From Bacillota bacterium (GTDB lineage: Bacteria > Bacillota > Clostridia > Oscillospirales > Oscillospiraceae): DNA of 59,229 nucleotides. Below the pieces are notes generated by a model that saw nothing but the letters and a program-made list of their open reading frames with translations, did not search any database and had not been told where the DNA came from. Where the stretch lies: NCBI GenBank assembly GCA_029268085.1, contig JAJUHD010000002.1:1-59229 (forward strand). Direction: 5' to 3'. The stretch's first letter is position 1; every line of letters starts with the position of its first letter. Positions 49,449-58,036 of the stretch are shown here, in pieces. The position numbers were made by a program, and so were the translations under genes.

Positions 49449-52097
49449 ATGGCACAAACGACAAAGAAATCCACCCCAAAACATACGGCGACGAAGAAAA
49501 AAGCACCGGCAAGGCCCGCGAGCAACACCAAAAAGTCTTCTGCCTCACAAAAAAAGCAGGCGGGCAGCAACCCCGCAAATCGTATGGTCGGAGCAGTGGC
49601 ATGCCTCTTTCTAAGCCTATTCTCGTTTATCGGATATTTTGATATCGATGCGTGGTTCATTACATATTTCTGCGGATTTATAAAAGGTATTGTCGGCTGG
49701 GGCTACTACATCTTTCCTCCGGCACTGCTCACATGCTCAGTCACTTTACTTTTAAAAAGAGACGAGCCCGTCAGTTTCAGAGTGGTATCTGCGCTGATGA
49801 CGCCGCTGTTTCTCGGTTCTCTTTATCATCTTTTCTCATCCGGAACGGATATCGGCTTCACAAAATCGGTTGTTTTCGAGCTCTATAAAACCGGAGCGGA
49901 GACATCGAGCGGCGGAGTGCTGTCCGGACTTCTCGCCATGGGACTGAAATCCGCCGTAAGCATTTACGGCGCGGCGCCTGTTTTTACCGTTGGCCTAATC
50001 TTCTTTGGAATGAGCGGTGTTGGAGTCACAGTCCCGAAGCTTATCGAGAGCTACCGCAATCGCTCGCGTTATGAGGCGATACCCGAAAGCGTTCAGGAAT
50101 CCAGACCTGTTCCCGCATCAAGCCTTCAGAAAGGTGTGAAGCAGCCTCCGGCGCTCTCTGGCAGAAAACACGTCAGTGCGATCGATATCCCGCTTGACGA
50201 GGCAAGCCTTAAAAACGATGATTATGTTGAGGAGAAGGTCGGCTTTTTCAACACGAAGCCCCGCGTGAAAACGCCCGACCAGATACTATCGCAGGGAATG
50301 GAAAAACCGCCGGTTATGAATCCCAAAGCCGCAAAACAGGCATCGCCTGCTATGCCGGCGACGCCTACGGACAATGTTAAACCGCTTTCCGTTGAGGAGG
50401 CGGCCGCCGTGGCGGGAGTTGCGCAGCTATCCAGCGAAGGTACGGGGAATACCTCTGCAATAAAGAAGATTTCTCACGAAGAGGTTGAGGCGGAAACTGA
50501 GGAAATTACGAAAACTATTGAAAAAACACTGGAGGAGAACGCAGAGGTATACAGATACCCCTCGGTTGAGCTTTTATGTTCGGCAGGCGCCAGAAACAAT
50601 GTGGATGGCAGAGAAGAGATTGCCCTTAATCGAGAAAGGCTTGAAAGCACCATCAGAAGCTTCGGCGTTAGCGGTACGATAACTGGTATTACCCGCGGTC
50701 CTACGGTCACGCGATATGACCTTGAGCTTGAGCAGGGCGTTAAGCTCGCAAAGCTCACGAACCTCGCGAACGACCTTGCGCTTTCGCTGGGCGTTATGAG
50801 CGTCCGCATAGCGCCGATACCGGACAAGATTTCAACGGTGGGCATCGAAGTTCCGAACAAGCTCGTCAGCATGGTGTATCTGCACGATATCATCGATTCA
50901 CCGGCGTTCAAATCCGCGCAGTCAAAGCTGAGCTTTGCAATCGGCGAAGATATCGGCGGAAACGCTATCGTCGGCAATATCGCAAAGCTGCCGCATCTGC
51001 TCATCGCCGGTACTACGGGCTCCGGTAAGTCCGTCTGCATGAATTCACTGATACTCAGTCTTCTCTATAAATCGTCGCCGGAGGATGTGCGCCTCATCAT
51101 GATCGACCCGAAGATGGTCGAGCTCGGCATATATAACGGCATCCCGCACCTTTTTGTGCCTGTCGTAACTGATCCTAAAAAGGCGGCGGGCGCGCTGCAA
51201 TGGGCGGTTGTCGAGATGCTCAAGCGCTACAGGCTGTTTTCAGAAAACGGCGTACGCGACCTCATGGGCTACAATGCGCACCAGAAAACCATACGAGGGC
51301 AGACACTTCCCCGCGTTGTCATTGTTATCGACGAGCTTGCCGATTTAATGCTCGTCGCCTCGAAAGAAGTTGAGGAGAGTATTTGCCGTGTTGCCCAGAT
51401 GGGACGCGCTGCGGGCATGCACCTTGTTATCGCAACCCAGCGTCCTTCGGCGGACGTCATAACGGGACTGATGAAGGCAAATATCCCGAGCCGTATCGCT
51501 TTTGCCGTCTCGTCCGCGATGGAAAGCCGCATAATTCTTGACAATTCCGGAGCTGAAAAGCTTATCGGCGCGGGTGATATGCTTTATTCGCCGCTCGGCG
51601 CCGGCAAGCCCATGCGCGTACAGGGCGCTTTTGTTACCGACGAGGAGCGCGAGCGGGTCATTAACTTCGTCAAGGAAGGCGCACAGGTCGTCTACAGCGA
51701 AGACATCCTTGCCCAGATTGAAAAGGCAGCCGAGGATAAGAACGGCGGCGGTTCATCCTCCGAGAGCGAGAAGCAGGAGGCTCAGGACTCAGGCTCCGAT
51801 TACGATGAGCTTCTGCCGCAGGCCGTGGACGTTATTTTTGAGACCAAGCAGGCCTCCGTTTCCATGCTCCAGCGCAGATTGAAGCTCGGCTACGCGAGAG
51901 CTGCCAGAATAGTCGACCAGATGGAGGAAATCGGAGTCGTTGGACCTTTTGAAGGCTCTAAGCCCCGTCAGGTGCTTATTACAAAGCAGCAGTGGCAGGA
52001 GATGCAGGCGCAGGGCGGTTTTACTGCGGCTCCGGCTGCCGATCAGGTCAGTTTCTCGGACTATTCGGATTCGCCGACCGAGGACTGGAAGGATTAG
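49449..52097 (+). CDS. ftsK: DNA translocase FtsK/SpoIIIE
   Basis: 882-residue septal DNA pump. A basic, Ala/Lys-rich start (1-45), four membrane helices (about 48-190), a disordered linker (about 200-390), then the motor: Walker A AGTTGSGKSVCMN, Walker B VIVIDELADLM, QRPSADVITG. The C-terminal winged-helix gamma domain (about 790-855; DVIFETKQASVSMLQRRLKLGYARAARI region) reads KOPS/SRS-type DNA. Start: ATG 49449 has GGAG at 9 bases; ATG 49443 is too close. It acts at division with XerD and, in spore formers, packs the forespore chromosome. Confidence 0.95.
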   Translation: MAQTTKKSTPKHTATKKKAPARPASNTKKSSASQKKQAGSNPANRMVGAVACLFLSLFSFIGYFDIDAWFITYFCGFIKGIVGWGYYIFPPALLTCSVTLLLKRDEPVSFRVVSALMTPLFLGSLYHLFSSGTDIGFTKSVVFELYKTGAETSSGGVLSGLLAMGLKSAVSIYGAAPVFTVGLIFFGMSGVGVTVPKLIESYRNRSRYEAIPESVQESRPVPASSLQKGVKQPPALSGRKHVSAIDIPLDEASLKNDDYVEEKVGFFNTKPRVKTPDQILSQGMEKPPVMNPKAAKQASPAMPATPTDNVKPLSVEEAAAVAGVAQLSSEGTGNTSAIKKISHEEVEAETEEITKTIEKTLEENAEVYRYPSVELLCSAGARNNVDGREEIALNRERLESTIRSFGVSGTITGITRGPTVTRYDLELEQGVKLAKLTNLANDLALSLGVMSVRIAPIPDKISTVGIEVPNKLVSMVYLHDIIDSPAFKSAQSKLSFAIGEDIGGNAIVGNIAKLPHLLIAGTTGSGKSVCMNSLILSLLYKSSPEDVRLIMIDPKMVELGIYNGIPHLFVPVVTDPKKAAGALQWAVVEMLKRYRLFSENGVRDLMGYNAHQKTIRGQTLPRVVIVIDELADLMLVASKEVEESICRVAQMGRAAGMHLVIATQRPSADVITGLMKANIPSRIAFAVSSAMESRIILDNSGAEKLIGAGDMLYSPLGAGKPMRVQGAFVTDEERERVINFVKEGAQVVYSEDILAQIEKAAEDKNGGGSSSESEKQEAQDSGSDYDELLPQAVDVIFETKQASVSMLQRRLKLGYARAARIVDQMEEIGVVGPFEGSKPRQVLITKQQWQEMQAQGGFTAAPAADQVSFSDYSDSPTEDWKD

Positions 52098-52116
52098 CCG
52101 CAAAACTACTATCAGT

Positions 52117-52150
52117 CGGGGCTTTCGGTTTTCCGGAAGCCCCGAGTTTA
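52117..52150 (+). terminator. Hairpin between ftsK and mrnC
   Basis: CGGGGCTTTCGG / CCGGAAGCCCCG, 12-bp stem with one wobble and a TTTT loop; no strong T-run. May reduce rather than stop read-through into mrnC. Confidence 0.5.
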
Positions 52151-52176
52151 AAAGCGTTCCGCGTTACGGAGGAAAA

Positions 52177-52578
52177 ATGAAAGATTACTTTGAAACCAAG
52201 CTGCCCGATGAGCAGCTTAAGGGCATAAGCGTCCTGGGGCTTGCCCACATCGGGGATGCGGTGTATGAGCTGCTTGTCCGCACATGGCTCTGCGCGCACG
52301 GAAAAACGACATCAAAAGGCCTGCATAAAGAAACGGTGAGCTATGTTGCCGCTCCGGCACAGGCAAGGGCAGCCGCGAAAATACTGGACAAACTAACGGA
52401 AGAGGAGCTTACCGCCTTTAAACGCGGGCGGAACGCGAAGGTGCATTCCGTCCCTAAGAACGCGGATATTTCGGAGTACCATTCGGCGACAGGGCTTGAA
52501 ACCCTGTTCGGATTTCTTTATCTGAAAGGCGCTAAAGACAGGCTGAACGAGCTTTTTTCGATGATCGTGGAGGATTAA
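52177..52578 (+). CDS. mrnC: Mini-ribonuclease III
   Basis: 133-residue dimeric RNase III-fold enzyme without a dsRNA-binding domain; in Bacillus it matures 23S rRNA ends. Motif LGLAHIGDAVYELLVR carries the catalytic Asp, and TGLETLFGFLYLKG the second acidic site. ATG 52177 follows CGGAGG; the longer frame from upstream runs through ftsK and is not real. 6 bases separate it from rqcH. Confidence 0.94.
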   Translation: MKDYFETKLPDEQLKGISVLGLAHIGDAVYELLVRTWLCAHGKTTSKGLHKETVSYVAAPAQARAAAKILDKLTEEELTAFKRGRNAKVHSVPKNADISEYHSATGLETLFGFLYLKGAKDRLNELFSMIVED

Positions 52579-52584
52579 CAAACA

Positions 52585-54345
52585 ATGCCGCTTGATGCGA
52601 TAACGGTGTGCGCGCTGGTAAACGAGCTTAAGGATGCGCTTATCGGCACCAAAATAGATAAGGTACAGCAGCCCTCGCGCGACACGCTGATCCTCTCTGT
52701 AAGAGGCAACGGCTCGAACGGGAAGCTGCTCATTTCCGCGGGTACGGGTACGGCGCGCGTGCATTTTCAGAGTGAGAGCTTTGAAAACCCCCAGACGCCG
52801 CCGATGTTCTGCATGCTCCTTCGGAAGCATCTCGTCGGGGCGCGTATAGCGGGTCTAAGCCAGCCCGGTATGGAACGTATGCTTATTTTTGATCTGGATA
52901 CCTATGACGAGATGGGCTCTGAGTCAAAAAAGAGGCTCGTGGTCGAGCTGATGGGCCGCAATTCAAATATCATCCTAACGGATACCGAAGGGCATATAAT
53001 CGACTGTCTGCGCCGGGTGGACGGCGACATGAGCAGAGTTCGGCAGCTCATGCCGGGATTAATCTACCGCCTGCCGCCGGAGCAGGACAGACCGAACTTC
53101 TTCTCGGTTCCAGCGCGGGAAAAGGAAGCGTTATGGAAAAATGCCGATCTTGAGGTTTCCGCTGACAAATGGCTGCTCGATACCTTCTCCGGACTCTCCC
53201 CGCTGGTTTGCCGCGAACTGTGCTATTCTGCCGCGGGAGACGTTTCAAAGCGTACCGCGCAGTTCTCCGAAAGCGAAAAAACAGCGTTTTTGGCGCAGAT
53301 GAGGGCACTCGAAAACCGCGTGACAACCTGTGACTTCACGCCGACGATGCTTATAAAGGACGAAAAGCCTTACGATTTTTCCTTTATGCCCATACGGCAG
53401 TATGAAAACGCGGCGCAGACTGCAAGCTATCCGGATTTTTCATCCATGCTTGAGGACTTCTATACAAAACGGGACAAGCAGGAGCAGATGCGGCGAAAAT
53501 CGCAGGCGCTTTATAAATCTGCAAAAAGTGCGCACGAGCGCACCTTGAGGAAGCTCGCCGCCCGCCGCGAGGAACTGAAAAAAACGGAAAACCGCGATCA
53601 GAACCGCAGATTCGGCGACCTCATTACGGCCAACCTTTACCGGATAAAGAAAGGCGACCGCGTTGCCGAAGTCGAGGACTATTTCGATGAAAACTGCCCA
53701 AGGCTCAAAATTCCGCTCGACCCGCTCAAAACGCCGCAGCAGAACGCCGCAGCGTATTACAAAGAATATACAAAGGCTAAGACCGCCGAAAAATACCTCG
53801 GCGACCTTATTGAAAAGGGAGAAAAAGAGGAAGAGTATCTTCAGAGCGTCATGGATGAGATCCAGCGCTGCGAAAGCGAGCGCGACCTCATGGAGATACG
53901 CCGTGAGCTTACGGATACCGGCTTCATAAAAGCCCAGAAGACCTGTAAAGGCGAGAAGCTTAGGGAGACCGCTCCGCTGCGCTTCGTTTCAAGTACCGGT
54001 ACGGAGATCCTTGTCGGGAAGAACAACGCGCAGAACGATAAGCTGACGACAAAGACCGCGCATAGAACGGACATTTGGCTTCATGTTCAGAGGCTGCACG
54101 GAAGCCATGTCGTCATAAGCTGCGACGGGAGCGAACCGGACAAAGAAACGCTTTTTGAGGCGGCAACGCTGGCGGCCTATTATTCGCAGGGGCGCGAGAG
54201 CGGGAAGGTGCCCGTAGACTACACGCAGGTGCGTTTTGTAAAAAAGCCCTCCGGCTCGATGCCGGGGAAAGTAGTTTATACCGATTATAAAACGATTATG
54301 GTCACGCCGGATGAAAAGCTGGTTTTAAAACTGAAAAAGGAATAA
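52585..54345 (+). CDS. rqcH: Rqc2/NEMF homologue RqcH (fibronectin-binding A-type, NFACT)
   Basis: 586-residue NFACT protein that binds stalled 50S-peptidyl-tRNA complexes and directs C-terminal Ala tailing. N-terminal NFACT-N domain (about 1-180, start MPLDAITVCALVNEL), a middle helix-rich coiled-coil portion (about 290-450), then the NFACT-R domain (about 460-575; DIWLHVQRLHGSHVVI with the DxWxH core). All core regions are present. RBS GGAGG over the end of mrnC. A terminator follows. Confidence 0.93.
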   Translation: MPLDAITVCALVNELKDALIGTKIDKVQQPSRDTLILSVRGNGSNGKLLISAGTGTARVHFQSESFENPQTPPMFCMLLRKHLVGARIAGLSQPGMERMLIFDLDTYDEMGSESKKRLVVELMGRNSNIILTDTEGHIIDCLRRVDGDMSRVRQLMPGLIYRLPPEQDRPNFFSVPAREKEALWKNADLEVSADKWLLDTFSGLSPLVCRELCYSAAGDVSKRTAQFSESEKTAFLAQMRALENRVTTCDFTPTMLIKDEKPYDFSFMPIRQYENAAQTASYPDFSSMLEDFYTKRDKQEQMRRKSQALYKSAKSAHERTLRKLAARREELKKTENRDQNRRFGDLITANLYRIKKGDRVAEVEDYFDENCPRLKIPLDPLKTPQQNAAAYYKEYTKAKTAEKYLGDLIEKGEKEEEYLQSVMDEIQRCESERDLMEIRRELTDTGFIKAQKTCKGEKLRETAPLRFVSSTGTEILVGKNNAQNDKLTTKTAHRTDIWLHVQRLHGSHVVISCDGSEPDKETLFEAATLAAYYSQGRESGKVPVDYTQVRFVKKPSGSMPGKVVYTDYKTIMVTPDEKLVLKLKKE

Positions 54346-54377
54346 AAAGCTCCTTCGCATCAGCGAAGGAGCTTTTC
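54344..54377. terminator. Bidirectional terminator
   Basis: AAAAAGCTCCTTCGC / GCGAAGGAGCTTTTT, perfect 15-bp stem with loop atca. Ends rqcH (plus) and the cadherin-like/SLH gene (minus). Confidence 0.93.
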
Positions 54378-54383
54378 CATTTG

Positions 54384-55289
54384 CTATCTGTTAATGATCT
54401 TCATCGCGTTATAAAGAAGCTTTGCGCAGTCGGCGCGTGTGAGCTGCGGCAGGTCAGCGTAATCGGATATATCGCAGGCGCTTAGGTTTGCGCAGGCCTG
54501 TGCTGCCCAGACGGGTGCGGCGGCCCCGTAAGTTTCCGCATTTACGTCCGTAAGATTCAGCGCTTTATTCAGCATGACGGCGGCCTCAGGATAGTTGATA
54601 TAATTATTGCTGTTAAAAACCGCGGCGTTAACACCATTGCTGTATCCGCTGATAACGCCGGTCAAAAGCGCTGTAGAAACATAGGGCTTCAGATAATCGG
54701 GTATTTCGCTGTCATCGGCAAAGCCGGTTGTGATAACGCCGGAAAGAATGTCAGAGTCCGTGAGTTTCATGCACATTGTGAGGAATTCGCCTCTGGTTAC
54801 AGGAGCGTCAGGATTAAATATATACTGCCCTCCAACATTTTCTCCGATAAAGATATTCTTTTCCGCAAGGGCGATCGCAGCGCAGTGAGCGCCGTTGCCG
54901 TTCATGTCTGAATAAGCGATCTTGGTTTTTTGCTTCTCAATCTTGATTATGACCGTAGCCTCGGAGGAAGCGTTGCCGTTGGCATCATAAGCTTTGTAGC
55001 CGAAATAGTCGCGGCCGCGCTTGCCCTCGCTGGGTGTGTAGACAAAGCTGCCGTTGTCCTTTACAACGATTTCGCCCTTAATGGGAGGGGTCGTGATTTC
55101 GAATTTCAGGACATCGCCGTCGGGATCGGTTGCCTTAAGCTGCCCGCCGACGGAAGTGTTGCGATAGGTCGTGATCTCAAGGTTTTCCGCGATGGGCGCC
55201 GAACCTGTCCCGGTTGCCCCGGCATTTATCAAACAAACGGACATCACCAGCACCAAAGTGAGTGCGATTACATTACAGGTCTTTCTCAT
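54384..55289 (-). CDS. Secreted protein with cadherin-like domain and SLH repeats
   Basis: 301-residue exported protein. Signal peptide at about 1-25 (ends NAGA). A cadherin-like/tandem-95-type repeat spans about 30-120 (KATDPDGDVLKFEIT, then GSFVYTPSEG...DYFGYKAYDANG). The rest (about 125-300) has degenerate SLH repeats (PVTRGEFLTMCMKL, LTRADCAKLLYNAM). It is likely an S-layer-associated surface protein; binding partner unknown. ATG 55289 with GGAGGT; the longer upstream frame has no support. Single-gene unit. Confidence 0.8.
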   Translation of the reverse strand: MRKTCNVIALTLVLVMSVCLINAGATGTGSAPIAENLEITTYRNTSVGGQLKATDPDGDVLKFEITTPPIKGEIVVKDNGSFVYTPSEGKRGRDYFGYKAYDANGNASSEATVIIKIEKQKTKIAYSDMNGNGAHCAAIALAEKNIFIGENVGGQYIFNPDAPVTRGEFLTMCMKLTDSDILSGVITTGFADDSEIPDYLKPYVSTALLTGVISGYSNGVNAAVFNSNNYINYPEAAVMLNKALNLTDVNAETYGAAAPVWAAQACANLSACDISDYADLPQLTRADCAKLLYNAMKIINR

Positions 55290-55440
55290 ATGGATACCTC
55301 CAAGCAAAATATGGCGTCTCTTGGGCGCTTTGGCATTATTTTGCACAGAGAGATGGCTTTTTATTCCTAAAAATAAGATTTCAAAAATCGTTCGAGCCGC
55401 AGGATCAATCACCGCGGCTCGAATTTTCTCCTATTTTTGT

Positions 55441-56238
55441 TCAGCTTACCGTATTGCAGTTCGGTCCAATGCACTTGTTGGGGTTTCCTGGGGGAGGGAA
55501 AAAGTCATCGACCGGGAAGGGTATGTGACTGAACAGCGTGCAGGGGTCTTCATCGCCGCCTGCAGTGCATTCCTTATCCGGGATGCAGTAGTCGAACACC
55601 GGGATAAGAAGCTGAGTATCTCTTTCAAGCTTGATGATCGAGAACTGGCCGAGGGTTACGAAAAGCTGTTTGCAGGTGAGAGTCGTGATAAGCTCGTCAT
55701 CGAAGCTCTTTGCGATTTCCTTCGGAATCTCCCGCGTCTCATTGTCGCGCATATCCAGACTTGCTGCGTCGACGATCTTCATCGCAAGTACGAGCGGATC
55801 GACGGCCTCAACGACAGCTATGGGCAGATTGTTGTAGATGTTCTCACACATGCCGCCGTTATGGGATGTGAATACCTTTGAGCCTCCTTCTCCGCCGAAC
55901 AGGACCACTCTCTTGTCGAACATCGCAAGACCTGTTACCAGACGGTCGCCGGGGAAGGCTCTTCCCGTCACCTTGTAGTGATAGGTGATATCGACCGTAT
56001 AGCACCCACGGTTAAAGTTAAGTTCCTCGACACGGACATCCGCATAAAGGAGCTTTGCCGTTCCGGGTCTGATGCTGAAAGCGGTGTCGATGATCGCCTG
56101 GGAGCTGCAGGTCGGGAACACCCGCAGATCTTCTATGCAGTCTTTGTCTTTACAGGCGTCAAAGACTTTTCTTGTGTGTATGCAAACCGATTCACGGCAA
56201 GACGCCGGACTCGCCGCGTTTACTGCTTTTTCAGGCAT
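55441..56238 (-). CDS. Cys-rich Clostridia-specific protein, possibly spore-associated
   Basis: 265-residue soluble protein without signal peptide or membrane segment. The start includes ESVCIHTRKVFDACKDKDCIEDLRVFP, a pattern I recognise from uncharacterised proteins of spore-forming Clostridia. The centre is beta-rich (VTGRAFPGDRLVTGL, KRVVLFGGEG). The C-terminal tail is Cys- and Pro-rich (YCIPDKECTAGG, PFPVDDFFPPPG, KCIGPNC), as in coat-type proteins. Function unknown; a spore role is inferred from Cys content and phylogenetic habit only. ATG 56238 with GGAGGA. Confidence 0.6.
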   Translation of the reverse strand: MPEKAVNAASPASCRESVCIHTRKVFDACKDKDCIEDLRVFPTCSSQAIIDTAFSIRPGTAKLLYADVRVEELNFNRGCYTVDITYHYKVTGRAFPGDRLVTGLAMFDKRVVLFGGEGGSKVFTSHNGGMCENIYNNLPIAVVEAVDPLVLAMKIVDAASLDMRDNETREIPKEIAKSFDDELITTLTCKQLFVTLGQFSIIKLERDTQLLIPVFDYCIPDKECTAGGDEDPCTLFSHIPFPVDDFFPPPGNPNKCIGPNCNTVS

Positions 56239-56320
56239 TATTATTCCTCCTGCCGATAAAAATTGTTGCTGCTTTCCGATACAGTCTATGCAGTAGGGGA
56301 TAGGTTGTGATAACAATTGT

Positions 56321-56349
56321 TTGACGTATTGCGCAAAAAGAATTATAAT
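56321..56349 (+). promoter_or_regulatory. Promoter of DUF4364-asnA
   Basis: TTGACG (56321-56326) and TATAAT (56344-56349) with a 17-base spacer, 52 bases before the first gene. Confidence 0.8.
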
Positions 56350-56401
56350 TATCAGATAACAGACGCAAATTTCGCAATTTTTAAAGTTTGGGGGCTGCCG
56401 C

Positions 56402-56926
56402 ATGGAACGGTTCGGATTCATCCACGAAAAGCTGGACATCAAAATACTGATTCTGTTTGTTTTAAACCGCCTTCCGGGCCCCGTCAGTTTCGAGACCCTC
56501 TCCGATCTTGTGATGGTCGACGACGGTTTCGACTACTTTGAATATTCGCAGTGTCTTGCCGAGCTCGTGCGCACAGGGCACGTCGAGCAGAACGAAAACA
56601 GCTACAGGATAACGAAGTTGGGCGCGGAACACGGAGATACGGTTGAAAGCAGTATCCCATATTCGGTAAGGTCCAGAGCTGAGCGCAACGCGCAGCCGCT
56701 TATCGCAAAAATGAAACGTGACAAACAGATACTGACCTCGCATGAGAATCTGAAGGACGGGGGGATAAAGGTCAGTCTTTCTCTATCAGACGGGATCGGC
56801 AACGTTATCTCCATGTCTGTTCTCTCTTCCGATGAGGAACAGGCAAAAACTATTGAGAAAACTTTTCGCAGCGATGCGGAAAACATATATCACAAAATAA
56901 TCAAGCTGCTTACAAATCAGGATTAG
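56402..56926 (+). CDS. DUF4364 family winged-helix protein
   Basis: 174-residue protein of the DUF4364 family. The first 80 residues (KLDIKILILFVLNRLPGPVS..., YFEYSQCLAELVRTGHVEQ) look like a winged helix, so it may be a transcription regulator. The rest is alpha/beta without known motif. It shares a promoter with asnA (19-base gap), so control of asparagine synthesis is conceivable but not shown. Confidence 0.8.
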   Translation: MERFGFIHEKLDIKILILFVLNRLPGPVSFETLSDLVMVDDGFDYFEYSQCLAELVRTGHVEQNENSYRITKLGAEHGDTVESSIPYSVRSRAERNAQPLIAKMKRDKQILTSHENLKDGGIKVSLSLSDGIGNVISMSVLSSDEEQAKTIEKTFRSDAENIYHKIIKLLTNQD

Positions 56927-56945
56927 AGAGGAAGACAAACAGAAT

Positions 56946-57956
56946 ATGAACTCATTTATTCCGGAGGGCTACAAAAGCTCGCTCAGTATCTATGATACGC
57001 AGAAGGCAATCAGCCTGTTAAAAAGGATCTTTATTGACAGGCTTGCGGGGGAACTCAATCTTTACCGCGTATCCGCGCCCCTGTTCGTTCAGGCAAACAC
57101 AGGAATAAACGACGACCTGAACGGTATCGAACGCCCCGTCGCTTTCGATATAGCCAATACAGAAAAAGAAGGCCAGGTTGTGCAGTCTCTTGCTAAATGG
57201 AAACGCATCGCGCTCAAGCGCTACGATTTCTTCCCCGGCAAGGGCCTTTATACCGACATGAACGCTATAAGGCGCGACGAGGAAATGGACAACCTCCATT
57301 CCATTTATGTCGATCAGTGGGACTGGGAAAAGGTCATCGAGGCAAAAGACAGAAATATCGATTTTTTGAAGTCGCAGGTGAATAAGATAGTCGGCGCGCT
57401 CTGCGATACGCAGATGACGATGCAGTCTATCTATCCGCAGCTCTCTCTGGGAGGGCAGCTCAGCAGGGAAGTTACATTTATTACTGCGCAGGAGCTCGAG
57501 GATATGTACCCCGGCCTTTCGCCTAAGGAACGTGAAAACGAGTTCGCTAAGAAACACGGTACGGTCTTCGTTATCGGCATCGGCGGCGCGCTGAAAAGTG
57601 GCAAGCCGCACGACGGGCGCGCGCCCGATTATGACGATTGGGACTTGAACGGCGATATTATCTTCTGGTATGAGCCTCTTCAGTGCGCACTAGAGGTTTC
57701 GTCCATGGGTATCCGCGTAAATGCGGAATCGATGGACAGGCAGCTTCGGATAGCGGGTTGTGACGACAGAAGAGAACTGCTCTACCACAAAATGCTTCTG
57801 AACAACGAGCTTCCGCTTACCATTGGCGGCGGTATCGGGCAGTCGCGCATTTCAATGCTCCTTTTGAACAAGGCGCATATCGGAGAGGTGCAGGTCTCGA
57901 TCTGGGACGAGCAGACGACAAAAGCCTGCGAAAAAGCAGGAGTAATGCTCCTGTAG
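56946..57956 (+). CDS. asnA: Aspartate-ammonia ligase
   Basis: 336-residue ammonia-dependent asparagine synthetase, related to class II aminoacyl-tRNA synthetases. Motifs: FVQANTGINDDLNGIERPVAFD near residue 48, SLAKWKR, GLYTDMNAIRRDE, SIYVDQWDWE and the C-terminal TIGGGIGQSR (motif 3). Normal length. Ribosome-binding site GAGAGGAAG is 14 bases from the ATG, a little long. Confidence 0.96.
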   Translation: MNSFIPEGYKSSLSIYDTQKAISLLKRIFIDRLAGELNLYRVSAPLFVQANTGINDDLNGIERPVAFDIANTEKEGQVVQSLAKWKRIALKRYDFFPGKGLYTDMNAIRRDEEMDNLHSIYVDQWDWEKVIEAKDRNIDFLKSQVNKIVGALCDTQMTMQSIYPQLSLGGQLSREVTFITAQELEDMYPGLSPKERENEFAKKHGTVFVIGIGGALKSGKPHDGRAPDYDDWDLNGDIIFWYEPLQCALEVSSMGIRVNAESMDRQLRIAGCDDRRELLYHKMLLNNELPLTIGGGIGQSRISMLLLNKAHIGEVQVSIWDEQTTKACEKAGVMLL

Positions 57957-57961
57957 CCGAA

Positions 57962-58036
57962 TAACGCCGATATTTGCTATCGGCGTTAAATAGAAAAAGG
58001 AGCGGACAAGTTCGTCCGCTCCGTTATATTTTATTT
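57962..58036. terminator. Double hairpin between asnA and the DUF3048 gene
   Basis: First TAACGCCGATA / TATCGGCGTTA (57962-57988), then GGAGCGGAC / GTCCGCTCC (57999-58022) followed by gttatattttatttt. Either can serve the convergent genes. Confidence 0.8.

Noticed and set aside
51940..52176. Upstream extension of the mini-RNase III frame
   Set aside because: It overlaps the end of ftsK in another frame; a CGGAGG-preceded ATG at 52177 is the real start.
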